Shown here: piece by piece, positions 25,511 through 34,935 of the stretch
Position numbering within the stretch: the stretch's first letter is position 1
How the letters are laid out: each line of letters starts with the position of its first letter
NCBI GenBank assembly: GCA_014529385.2
Contig: CM043945.1
Coordinates: 141,338,241 to 141,402,240 of the forward strand
Reading direction: 5' to 3'
Source of the DNA: Adiantum capillus-veneris
Lineage: Eukaryota > Streptophyta > Polypodiopsida > Polypodiales > Pteridaceae
Length of the DNA: 64,000 nt
Made by a program: the position numbers and the translations under genes
Notes under the pieces: generated by a model
Seen by the model: only the letters and a program-made list of their open reading frames with translations
The model's database searches: none
Told to the model about the DNA's origin: nothing

Positions 25511-26860
25511 TTAAACATAAGAGAGATCAAAAGCAGTAGGCCGGGTTTTGGGGTGAACGCGCTTGCTAGTTTCAAGATGAGCAAGTACATTACTCAAACA
25601 ATGTCTCTTGCTTTGTTCTTGGGGCTCTGGTAAGCACTTCAAAATGCGTTTACATGTATGACACATGGAATAAATATCCATAGCTTTGGTCTAGGAGGGA
25701 GGATTACTAGATATACATTTGGGGGCTTCCCATGGATAATCTCTCTCACATTGTTTTCTAGTTTCTATCTACATATCGCGTAGAGGAGGAAAACCGGCTG
25801 TCGTATTTGTTTTGGTGTATGAACCCCAATCCACAATGCCGACGTAAACACCTTTTTTGCCAAAATGCAGCATCATATTGCGAGAGTGTAGATCATTGTG
25901 GAGGTAGTTATGCGTATGTATATACTTCAGATTTTGGAGGAGAGCATTGATGATCTGCAAAATATTCTCCTAGAATAGCTCTACTGTTCCTGCAGTGAGT
26001 ACGTAATCGCGAATGACAAGCTGCCTGTCGTCTGCAGTGCATTCTATGATCCATTGCTTCACATGGCCACCATTCCAAAATCGTGAAATGAGCATTGGTC
26101 GCTCCACGTGGCGCACCATGGCAAGAGGGTAGATAATACCTCAATGTGAAATATCCATAATTGTTGCTTCTTCTTTGACCTGTTGCTCCATGGTGGGCCC
26201 ATGTAAGTGTACTTTGAACACTTTTGCAGCATACACTTGATCTTTGAAAGCGGGATGTGTGACACCCATACGCTTTACATGTGCCCATCTTCCCTCTCCC
26301 AGCTGTGGAGCTTGGATATTGAAAACGGTTGTGTCGGGTAAAAGGTGTAAAATAGGTGGTAGCTGAAAGAGGTCTAATGTAGCAACAGATGACGCTGCAG
26401 ACTCTGTTCTAAGAATGATTTCTGGTTCAACAGCAGCTTCAGAAGAGCTGGCTTCCACTCTTGCACACTTTGCTGCTCTTTCTAACTTTTCCTTGCTCTT
26501 GAAATCCGTGTAAAGCTGTTGCACAAGATATATACGCTCAGCTATGTTTGGCAAGGAAGTAATTGCAGGATTTTTTAGTTCTTGAAAGGTTTTCATGATC
26601 TGTCCAATGGTTTGTTTGACCATGTTTACTAAATCACCTGATGTCAGGAGGGCTATGTCAAAAAAAGCTGGACGTGTAAACTCTGCCTGGAGCTGCTCAA
26701 ACATAGACTTGATCAGAGTCTCTATAAGCTGATAAAAATGCTCCGGAGCGACAGGGTTTAAACAACGCCTAATCTCTGCCTCTAACGTGTAATGAAAGTG
26801 TCTCACAATCACTTCGGAGATGAACTTTCATTGATGCTTCGCTAGCTTCGTGTCTGCCAT
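25511..26860 (-). pseudogene. Protein-kinase-like gene carried by K
   Basis: From the ATG at 26860 one frame of 449 codons runs to TAA at 25511. The first ~180 residues are an unrecognised helical region (EVIVRHFHYTLEAEIRR...). The kinase fold follows: glycine loop LGEGRWAHV, lysine motif YAAKVFKV, a helix-C EE, catalytic loop YLHNDLHSRN (HRD as HND), DWG in IVDWGS instead of DFG, the KAMDIYSM segment, and RPTAFDL at the end. Stops interrupt it at 26828, 26141, 25970, 25769 and 25691 (lower coordinate of each), but no frameshift occurs. The catalytic Asp and Asn are kept, the activating Arg is not. Because it lies tail-to-tail with the hAT transposase between matching hairpin arrays, it is probably cargo of the transposon. 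Confidence 0.7.
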
Positions 26861-27085
26861 ATCTGTATGACAAAATTATAAATCAAGAATCTTACGAAAA
26901 GATTGTACACCATAGTAACATAGTTATTGTATAATGAGTGTTAACCCTATATATATTAAATGATGATACAAATTTATTAAAAAATATTAAATTATTGCAA
27001 ATTAAAGAGAAAATCTTATGATTACAAACCACATTGTGCGAATCGACCATGAAATTTACATTAGAGAGAGAGAGAGAGAAGCCAG

Positions 27086-27225
27086 GAGTGTGAGATGCTC
27101 TCAGCACAAGAACTGGACGCTTCTATGTGCAGAAGTGTGAGATGATGAAAGATATTACATCTAAAGGGTTGGAAAATCGTACATGTGAACAACTCAGCTA
27201 GTGTGAGATATTCTCATCACAAGTC
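27086..27225. repeat. Right hairpin repeats (K)
   Basis: GTGTGAGATGCTCTCAGCAC near 27091 and GTGTGAGATATTCTCATCAC near 27202 are short hairpins of the same GTG-GAGA-N4-TCTC-CAC design as at 15390-15860. GTGTGAGATGATG near 27138 is a half unit. Confidence 0.6.
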
Positions 27226-27230
27226 CTAGA

Positions 27231-27457
27231 TGTTACCATATACATGTGGTAGTGATGTGTGTGAACACACTAGGACCGCTGGGGCATTTTTTCCCTCTTT
27301 AGGAGGTTTTTTCCCCCGTGCATTGTATATACGCCCATCACTCTAGGGCTATCTATCTTTCCATTGCACACTAAGTAACACACTCTCTATTGTGTGCCTT
27401 GAGCTTCCTTCGTCTTCTCCAAGCTGTGTGTGTTTCTCTGCAACCCTAATTCCAACA
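27231..27457 (+). repeat. 5' LTR of the copia element
   Basis: TG...CA-bounded, 227 bp. It acts as promoter and R region; a GTATATACGC stretch near its middle may hold the TATA signal. Confidence 0.95.
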
Positions 27458-27459
27458 AT

Positions 27460-27471
27460 TGGTATCAGAGC
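27460..27471 (+). other. Primer-binding site, tRNA-iMet type
   Basis: TGGTATCAGAGC lies two bases after the 5' LTR. Confidence 0.9.
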
Positions 27472-27819
27472 AGGTCACGTCCTCCCGGGCTTAGTCGCCA
27501 GCTGCTCCAGCACACGCCTGCTCACTTTCTCCGATTTCAGTGAGCTTTGGCGAGCGTTCGCAGGTCGACAAATATTTTGGGATGGCTCGAAGAGCTCGGT
27601 CTGCTCAGAATTTTGATTTGGGCTCATTTCGGCCTCCGTTTCCACTACGGGCAGTACTGCACAGGCTATTTCGTCATTTTGTGCAGATTTTCTGTCAGTG
27701 CTGTTTTCTGCATAACAGGTGCCTTATAGTCTTCTACGGTTTGTGCTATATAGCACAAGTTGTTCCCGCTCCATTTCTCCTATTTTCGGGCAGTTTTCAC
27801 ATCAGGTGCAGCATTTACC

Positions 27820-30800
27820 ATGGCTGACAACAACAACACAGATGTGTTTAAGATGTTTGCTGCTGAGGACAGGTTGGATGGGGACAACTACCCTATGTGG
27901 GCTTATATGATGCAACACGTTCTTGTGTCAAAAGGTGTCTGGAACATTGTGCAGGGCATTGATGTACGTCCTGGTTCTGAAGATGTAGGCGATATTGAGG
28001 ATGTTGCAGGTCTTGCTGCAAGGATTGCAGCTGTTAGAGTTGTTTTGCCTACAGCAGAACAAGCTCGTTGGGATGTTAAGGATGCGCAGGCTCATGCATT
28101 GATTGCGTTGTCTGTGAAGCGCACCATTATTCCTCACATCCGTTCAGCAAAATCTGCAAAACGGGCTTGGGATATTCTAGCAGGTCTTTATGCAAGCCGC
28201 AATGAGGCTAAAATTGCTTTGCTGCGTAAAGAGCTAGAGTCGAAGATTATGCATGAGGAAGATGATATGGAAACTTTCCTTGCTAGTGTCAAGGATATCA
28301 ATGAGCAACTCATTTCTGCAGGTGAAGTCATTTCTGACAGTTCCCTTGTGCAGACTGTTCTTGATGCCTTACCAGATTCCTACCAGACTTTTGCTAGTAC
28401 TTGGAGACTGATGACCCAAGGAAATCCTGAAGTTGTCAAGTTTGATGCATTATGCACATTGCTGTTGCAAGAGTCACTTTCTAGAAAAAATAGGACTAGG
28501 CAGCGTGCAGTTGAACAGGCTTTTATTGCTTCTCAAAGAAAGGGTGGTAACAGTAATGCAGCCACTTCTTATGGTTCTGCTGCGAGTGGCAAAAATTCTG
28601 TTCCTAATGCTTCTACTGGCAGCACTTCGTCTGGCAATTCTGGTGATAAGGGCAAAAAGAAGATGCGTTGCCATTATTGTAAAGCCAATGATCACTTGAT
28701 CAAGTCGTGTCCTAAGTTGAAGGCCAAAGAGGCTAAGAAGAAAGAGGGTGGTTCCACTGCAAATGCTGGTTCCACTACAAATGCAGCCATTGTTGAGTCT
28801 TCTGTGAAAGGAGATTGTGATGCTGATGTTGATGCAGAATGGGCTTTTAGCGCAGAGTGCACTTACAATCCTGCTGTCCATGATGCATGCTTGTCAGTTG
28901 CTGCAGATTCACATGTGTGGTATTTCGACAGTGGTGCTACAAAGCACATTACCTCACATCGTGAATTGTTTACCTCTCTCGAGTCTGTCCCTCATGGGAA
29001 TTCAGTCACTTGTGCCAACAACGCCTCTTATCCAGTTCAGGGAGTTGGAAAGATTGTGCTCACTGCTGCTAATGGCAGTTCCTTCACACTTGTTGATGCA
29101 CTTTATGTACCTGGGATCAAGAAGAATCTATTGTCTGTATCTGCACTTGCTAGACTTGGACTTGTAGTCAAATTTGTGGATGACAGATGTACAGTTCATG
29201 ATCTCAGTTTTGGTGATGAAATTGTTGCATCTGGGCTTTTGTGCCGTGGGCTGTATAAGCTCACTTTGTATGACAAGTGTGGACAAAATTTTGCAAATGC
29301 TGTTGCAGATTCAAGGGCTATTTCAGATGCAAAACTTTGGCATGCACGTTTTGGTCATCTGAATTTTGCCAGTTTGCTGTGTTTGCAGAAATCTGATATG
29401 GTTGCTTCTTTGCCGCCTCTTGAAGCACCTATCAAACATGTTTGTGAAGGCTGTATTCTGGGTAAAATGCAGCGTTCTAAGTTTCCAAAGGATGGTTCAG
29501 TTAGGGCCACATGCAGGTTGCAGCTTGTGCATAGTGACGTTTGTGGGCCCATGCAAACTCCGTCCTTGGGCAATTACCTGTACTTCGTGACTTTCATTGA
29601 TGATTACTCCAGGCATGCGTGGGTATTTCCGCTTAAAGCGAAGTCCGAAGTTTTTATGTGCTTCAAACAATTTTTGGCTATGGCTGAAAATGTCTCAAAA
29701 TGTACTATGGGCACCCTCCGTTCCGATCGAGGGGGGGAGTATATGTCTCATGAATTTAATGCATTTCTGGCTAGTCGTGGGATAAAACACCAATGTACAG
29801 TGCCTTATACACCTCAGCAAAATGGTGTTGCTGAGAGGAAAAACAGGTCACTAACGGAAATGGCACGATGTATGGTCAAAAGTCAAGCTTTGCCGCATTC
29901 TTTTTGGCTTGAGGCCATCATGTGTGCCACTTATGTACTTAACAGGTGTCCTACGAAAGCTTTGCAGTCTATTACTCCATATGAAGCATGGCATGATAGA
30001 AAACCTTCTATTGAGCACATGCGTGTTTTTGGCTGTTTGGCATATGCTTTGGTGCCACAAGTGCAGCGCAGAAAATTGGATGATAAGGCTGTCAAATGTA
30101 TTTTTGTTGGTTATAGTGCTGAAAGCAAAGGTTACAGGTTGTATCATCCGCAAACAAAACGTATTTTGGTTTCACGGGATGTAGTGTTTGTGGAAGATTC
30201 TGTTCAACCCTTGATGTCATGTACTAGAGACAGTAATGTAAGCTCACAGGACATTTATGACACTTTGTTGCCTCTTTTCAGTGGTGGAAATACGAATGTA
30301 AGTTCCAATGAGGCAAATGTACAGCCTATGGGGGTTTCTGAAAATGTTTTAGAACAGCCTATTACTGATGCACATGTACATGATGTACTTGATGAGGAAA
30401 GGGCTGAAAATGAGCAGGCTAGAGGTATGCCAAAATGGCTGGTGCACACTTTGCGTGACAGTAAATTGGATGCACCTTTATCTAGTCGTACTCGTTCAGG
30501 CTCTCGCCATGCATCTTATGCATCAGATTGTTATGCTTTGGCTGTGTCTAGTTTACATGATGTTGAGGAGCCTCTGTCTTTTGATGAAGCACAGAATTCA
30601 GAAAATTGGATTGCTGCCATGAAATCAGAATATGATGCACTTATAGAGAATGACACATGGACTTTATGTGATTTGCCTCCTGGCAAAAAGGCCATTGGTA
30701 CGAAGTGGGTTTACAAGTTGAAACGCAAGCCGGATGGTGAGATCGATCGCCATAACGCTCGACTTGTTGCAAAGGGTTATGCACAACAAAAAGGCATAGA

Positions 30801-32106
30801 TTATGAAGAGACTTTTGCTCCCACTTGTCGTATGACTACTGTGCGTTTTCTATGTGCATTGGCAGCTCATTTTGGTTGGGATGTACATCAATCAGACATT
30901 GTTACTGCTTTCTTGAATGGTGACATATTTGAGGAAGTTTATGTAACGCAGCCTCGCGGTTTTGTCATAAAAGGACAAGAGGACAAAGTGTGCAAATGTA
31001 AGAAGGCTTTGTATGGGTTGAAGCAATCTCCTCGTGCTTGGTATGAGAAAGCTGACACTCATTTGGTTAAACGAGGCTTTCGTAACAGTCCAACAGAAAG
31101 CACATTGTATGTAAAGCGTGAGGATGATGTATTTCTCATTGTGGTTCTTTATGTTGATGATTTGCTGATCACTGGACCAAATGAGAGACATATTGCCGAA
31201 TTTAAGGCTGATTTGAATGCTACTTTCAAGATGAAAGATTTGGGGCTGTTGCATCATTACTTGGGTATACAGTTTAAGCAGTGTGATGGTGGTATTGCCT
31301 TGTGTCAGAAAAGTTACATAGAGACATTGCTATGTAAGTTTGGACTTGAGGATTGCAAACCTATTGCCACTCCCATGGAAACAGGTTTGAAGTTGAGTCT
31401 ACATGATGCTGGCGATCCTGCTGATGTCACTCTTTACCAAACTGCTGTTGGCTGCCTCATTTATGTATGCAACACGAGGCCAGATATTCAGTTTGCAGTC
31501 TCGCAGGTCAGCAGATTTATGCATAGCCCAGGGTCTAAGCATTGGCAGGCTGTCAAGAGGATTTTCCGCTACCTTAGTGGCACTTTACATCTTGGCTTGT
31601 TTTATCCCAAGGGGGGATCATTGCCGCCAGACTTACATGCTTTTTCGGACTCAGATTGGGCTGGTTGTTTTGACACGCGAGTGTCCACAAGTGGTTTTTG
31701 TTTCATGCTTGGCAGTTCATGTATATCATGGTTGAGCAAGAAGCAACCTACTGTGGCCACTTCGAGTTGTGAGGCTGAGTACAGGGCAGTCTTCACAGCT
31801 ACGGTTGAGTGTGTATGGCTCAGACGCCTTATGGCTGACTTGGGTGTTGGACAGGACACTGCCAACACTATCTACACTGACAGTCAGAGCGCATTGGCAG
31901 TTGCGAGGAACCCAGTTTTTCATGCTCGCACAAAGCACATTGAGGTGCATTACCACTATGTCAGGGAGAGGCTCTCAGCAGGAGAGATCAGCTTGGCTTA
32001 TGTGCCAACACAGGACAACCTTGCAGATCTTTTCACAAAGGCATTGTCTCGTGAGAAGCTTGAAGCTTTCCGCAAAGCTTTGGGCTTACTCCCCTTTGTG
32101 GACTGA
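27820..32106 (+). CDS. gag-pol: Copia Gag-Pol polyprotein, full length
   Basis: One uninterrupted frame from an ATG in good context (ACCATGG, product begins MADNNNTD) to TGA at 32104. Domains in order, numbered from the frame opening at 27760: Gag of the UBN2 type (about 30-250); CCHC zinc knuckle CHYCKANDHLIKSC (about 303-316); aspartic protease DSGATKH (about 388); pre-integrase LWHARFGHL; integrase with DYSRHAW, SDRGGEY and QQNGVAERKN; reverse transcriptase with LYVDDLLITG (about 1129); RNase H with FSDSDWAG (about 1296), CEAEYRAV and TDSQSALAVARN. Order protease-integrase-RT-RNase H is diagnostic of Ty1/copia. About 1430 residues is normal for the group. All catalytic motifs are intact. 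Confidence 0.96.
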   Translation: MADNNNTDVFKMFAAEDRLDGDNYPMWAYMMQHVLVSKGVWNIVQGIDVRPGSEDVGDIEDVAGLAARIAAVRVVLPTAEQARWDVKDAQAHALIALSVKRTIIPHIRSAKSAKRAWDILAGLYASRNEAKIALLRKELESKIMHEEDDMETFLASVKDINEQLISAGEVISDSSLVQTVLDALPDSYQTFASTWRLMTQGNPEVVKFDALCTLLLQESLSRKNRTRQRAVEQAFIASQRKGGNSNAATSYGSAASGKNSVPNASTGSTSSGNSGDKGKKKMRCHYCKANDHLIKSCPKLKAKEAKKKEGGSTANAGSTTNAAIVESSVKGDCDADVDAEWAFSAECTYNPAVHDACLSVAADSHVWYFDSGATKHITSHRELFTSLESVPHGNSVTCANNASYPVQGVGKIVLTAANGSSFTLVDALYVPGIKKNLLSVSALARLGLVVKFVDDRCTVHDLSFGDEIVASGLLCRGLYKLTLYDKCGQNFANAVADSRAISDAKLWHARFGHLNFASLLCLQKSDMVASLPPLEAPIKHVCEGCILGKMQRSKFPKDGSVRATCRLQLVHSDVCGPMQTPSLGNYLYFVTFIDDYSRHAWVFPLKAKSEVFMCFKQFLAMAENVSKCTMGTLRSDRGGEYMSHEFNAFLASRGIKHQCTVPYTPQQNGVAERKNRSLTEMARCMVKSQALPHSFWLEAIMCATYVLNRCPTKALQSITPYEAWHDRKPSIEHMRVFGCLAYALVPQVQRRKLDDKAVKCIFVGYSAESKGYRLYHPQTKRILVSRDVVFVEDSVQPLMSCTRDSNVSSQDIYDTLLPLFSGGNTNVSSNEANVQPMGVSENVLEQPITDAHVHDVLDEERAENEQARGMPKWLVHTLRDSKLDAPLSSRTRSGSRHASYASDCYALAVSSLHDVEEPLSFDEAQNSENWIAAMKSEYDALIENDTWTLCDLPPGKKAIGTKWVYKLKRKPDGEIDRHNARLVAKGYAQQKGIDYEETFAPTCRMTTVRFLCALAAHFGWDVHQSDIVTAFLNGDIFEEVYVTQPRGFVIKGQEDKVCKCKKALYGLKQSPRAWYEKADTHLVKRGFRNSPTESTLYVKREDDVFLIVVLYVDDLLITGPNERHIAEFKADLNATFKMKDLGLLHHYLGIQFKQCDGGIALCQKSYIETLLCKFGLEDCKPIATPMETGLKLSLHDAGDPADVTLYQTAVGCLIYVCNTRPDIQFAVSQVSRFMHSPGSKHWQAVKRIFRYLSGTLHLGLFYPKGGSLPPDLHAFSDSDWAGCFDTRVSTSGFCFMLGSSCISWLSKKQPTVATSSCEAEYRAVFTATVECVWLRRLMADLGVGQDTANTIYTDSQSALAVARNPVFHARTKHIEVHYHYVRERLSAGEISLAYVPTQDNLADLFTKALSREKLEAFRKALGLLPFVD

Positions 32107-32170
32107 TCCTGTCCTCAGGGCATGGCACTTCCCTTTACTCATGTGCCAGCTCTCGTTCACCGCATCACTC

Positions 32171-32408
32171 CAGGGGGGATTTGTTACCATATACATGTGG
32201 TAGTGATGTGTGTGAACACACTAGGACCGCCGGGGCATTTTTTCCCTCTTTAGGAGGTTTTTTCCCCCGTGCATTGTATATACGCCCATCACTCTAGGGC
32301 TATCTATCTTTCCATTGCACACTAAGTAACACACTCTCTATTGTGTGCCTTGAGCTTCCTTCGTCTTCTCCAAGCTGTGTGTGTTTCTCTGCAACCCTAA
32401 TTCCAACA
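32171..32408 (+). repeat. Polypurine tract and 3' LTR of the copia element
   Basis: CCAGGGGGGATT precedes the second LTR (32182-32408), which is one base different from the 5' copy. The target duplication CTAGA follows at 32409-32413. Confidence 0.95.
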
Positions 32409-32413
32409 CTAGA

Positions 32414-32790
32414 TGCTGTTGTAAACCAAAATTGGAAGAGCCACACATGTGTGTGCAAGGTGGAATCATGGTGTGGAGCAAGAATATCTTGGAATGCATT
32501 GATAATGTAAGTGCATTAACTTACTCAATCGAATCCTTGATTGCTTAATGTTACTCCAATGTGTGCTAATCACTTTCTAAAATTAGGTGTGTAAATCAAT
32601 TCACCTGTATTTTGTGCCTAATTTGAATGAATTGGAGTGAAATGGATGGTCAATTTTGACTAATGAATGATATGTATGTCAAGATTAAGCTCGATTTGCA
32701 ACAAGAATTCATGTGTGTGCATAAAAATCATTGTGTGTGTAATGCACCAAAGAGGGAAAAAACTACCATAAAATTCAAGTGTGTGCGCAC
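32414..32790. other. Probable right flank of K, non-coding
   Basis: GTGTGTGC recurs at about 32450, 32714 and 32782 (GTGTGCTAAT once near 32562) and may belong to K's end region. No gene is seen. Confidence 0.3.
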
Positions 32791-33270
32791 CTATGAAGGT
32801 AACTCTTATTTTATGCCCAAAGACCTTGATCTTGAGATCTTCTAGCATCCCAATAGGTTTAACAATAGACCCATTGGCCATCTTCACTACTATGGTTGTG
32901 GTCGCAAGGTGAGTTCTTCCTATAGTTTCCCAGCAATTTTTAGTCACAATGCTAACCCCAGCGCCACCATCAAGGATTCCCTTCACAGTTCATCCCTTAG
33001 TAGTGATTGTTATGGTCGCATTGGATTCATCACCCTCAAAGTATTGTCCCAACTTGTTAAAAGGTGTTTCTATAACAAGGTTCTCATCTAAGTTGTGTTG
33101 TGGATCTAAGTGTTCCTCCTCTATTGGCACCTCCCTAGCTCCATCCATATGTGTAAATTGTGGTAGCCCAAACTTTAGTTCTCCATTGAGGAAGGCTCCA
33201 AGAGCTGAGACTAGTTCAGGGTCTTTATATAGTTTGGATTTTGGACATGATGGTGGTTCTAACTTCTAAA
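32790..33270 (-). pseudogene. Ty3/gypsy aspartic protease fragment
   Basis: On the minus strand, GILDGGAGVSIVT is a retropepsin active site, followed by KMANGSIVKPIGMLEDLKIKV, the usual gypsy protease core. Upstream, a shifted frame (ALGAFLNGELKFGLP) resembles the gag-protease spacer. Stops and a frameshift break it, and the match ends at about 32790. Confidence 0.7.
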
Positions 33271-33299
33271 GACATGAAATCCATCAATTTGGAAATGTT

Positions 33300-33840
33300 T
33301 AACAGCACCTTTTGTTACCTATCATATGTGTCTACGTCCAAAACAACACCAAGTCATTTAATGATGAAAAATGATGTTCTTTTGGAATATGAAACACACG
33401 AGTAACCAGTATGCCACATTAAGATGAAGAGGGCATGAAAATATGCATCTCTTCACTCTTAATATAACGAGTGGTAATGCTTGTGTTTCTATGTAACACA
33501 TATGACAGAAAAACTTAATCTAAAATTGTAAATTTTATAAGCTTTTTCTAATGGAGTGTGTGGAACGCACAACACAACCATTAGCAAACAGCTCAACAAT
33601 CTCAAATGTAAATCAATTGTTGTATATATCTACGTTCAGAGTAACACCAAGTCATCTGCGATGAACAATGATGTTACTACAGAAATAGAAGCACAAAAAT
33701 AACGAAAGTCGCATTAAGATGAAGAGGGCATAAAGTATGCAGCTCTACACTCTTAAAATGACAAACGTTAATCTTTGTGCTTCTATGTAAAATAATCAAT
33801 AATGATTTACTTTAAGATTGTAAATTTTATAGGCCACTCT
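33300..33840. repeat. ~300-bp diverged tandem duplication
   Basis: ACACCAAGTCAT..., TTAAGATGAAGAGGGCAT and TTGTAAATTTTATA occur in the same order at 33330-33545 and 33630-33835. From 33840 to 34130 looser repeats of ACACACCACG/GAGTGAG follow. No gene is seen. Confidence 0.6.
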
Positions 33841-34489
33841 GAAGTGAAAGGTGTAGCATCATGCCTACTACACTCCACAAGTCGACCTATAATCCTAACT
33901 CATCTCTATGGTGAGAGATATACTACTACACCATATGAGTGAGAATCTAAATTTACCCTAAGACTTCCCTTGAGTGAGTTATATAACTACACACCACGGG
34001 AAAGGAAACTATATTCTACACACCTCTGGAGTGAGCCATATGGCCACACACCACGAAGTGGCCTACGACCTGCAAGCCAACTTTGTGGTGAGAGTCGAAA
34101 CTACTGCACCACACAAGTCTGGCACAACACAAAAAAAAAGTTAGTATTTACTGAAAATCAAAAAAATATACCTGAAAACCGGTGTAAACCGAAGAGGCTG
34201 TCGCTATCAGCTAATCTCTCAAAATCTCCAAGCTCTCCAAGCTCCAAAAAAGTCCACAATGCTTTTCGATCAAATACGACAACGATTGTATATATATACA
34301 GTTTTTCAATCGAGATATTTTTCAATTGAAATAGTTTTCGATTGAAAAATATCTCGATCGAAAATTGTTTTATACGGATATTTGGTAATTATTCGGAAAT
34401 ACGGTGTATATTGACGTTTTATACGTATAATTTTTGTTATACGGGCATATAAATGCAACGCAAATCATAGTAGTGTATAACATTGGTGA

Positions 34490-34935
34490 GGAATCAACAA
34501 TGTCTGAAATAACCATCGTGGTTAACTTGAAAAAATCCACAAACGCCCAAACCGAGCCATGACCTCTATTGGTGATTTGTAGACCCAAAAGTAATCTCAT
34601 AGAGATAGTGCACATAGAGTGCAAAATGCTTCATAAGCAACAACCTGTGGAATATGCATGCCGTTCCAAATCAGCCTTTGCTAAACACCAGGGCCCATAA
34701 CACCTAGTGTGCATGCATTTAGCAAAAACAAACCCGAACCTGTATATCCATAATGATCCTTGCCAATACTTATGTCAAATCTCATGCGCCTAGCACGCAT
34801 TAAAAAGGAATGTAAATAGTTCTAAAAGGAAACTAAATACTTTTAGCTTCAATCGTTGGCAAGCCTTGCTGATTAAACATCTGAATCATCGCAGAAGGTG
34901 AAACATTGATCACTTCTAGGTACAGACAATGAAAC
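34490..34935 (-). repeat. Gypsy 3' region, right half of the split copy
   Basis: It matches 39455-39875 closely (shared blocks CCATGACCTCTATTGGTGAT, CTCATAGAGATAGTGCACAT, TTCTAGGTAC). With 13600-14455 it makes up the interrupted repeat. No coding sequence is recognised in this half. Confidence 0.7.

Larger units (their letters stand above)
27231..32408 (+). mobile_element. Intact Ty1/copia retrotransposon, recent insertion
   Basis: The 227-bp LTRs (27231-27457 and 32182-32408) start TGTTACC, end CCAACA and differ at one position (GCTGGGG versus GCCGGGG). A 5-bp target duplication CTAGA flanks the element (27226-27230 and 32409-32413). The primer-binding site, an uninterrupted gag-pol frame and a polypurine tract are all present, so the copy could be autonomous. 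One difference in 227 bp points to a young insertion. An older relative lies at 1-751. Confidence 0.97.
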
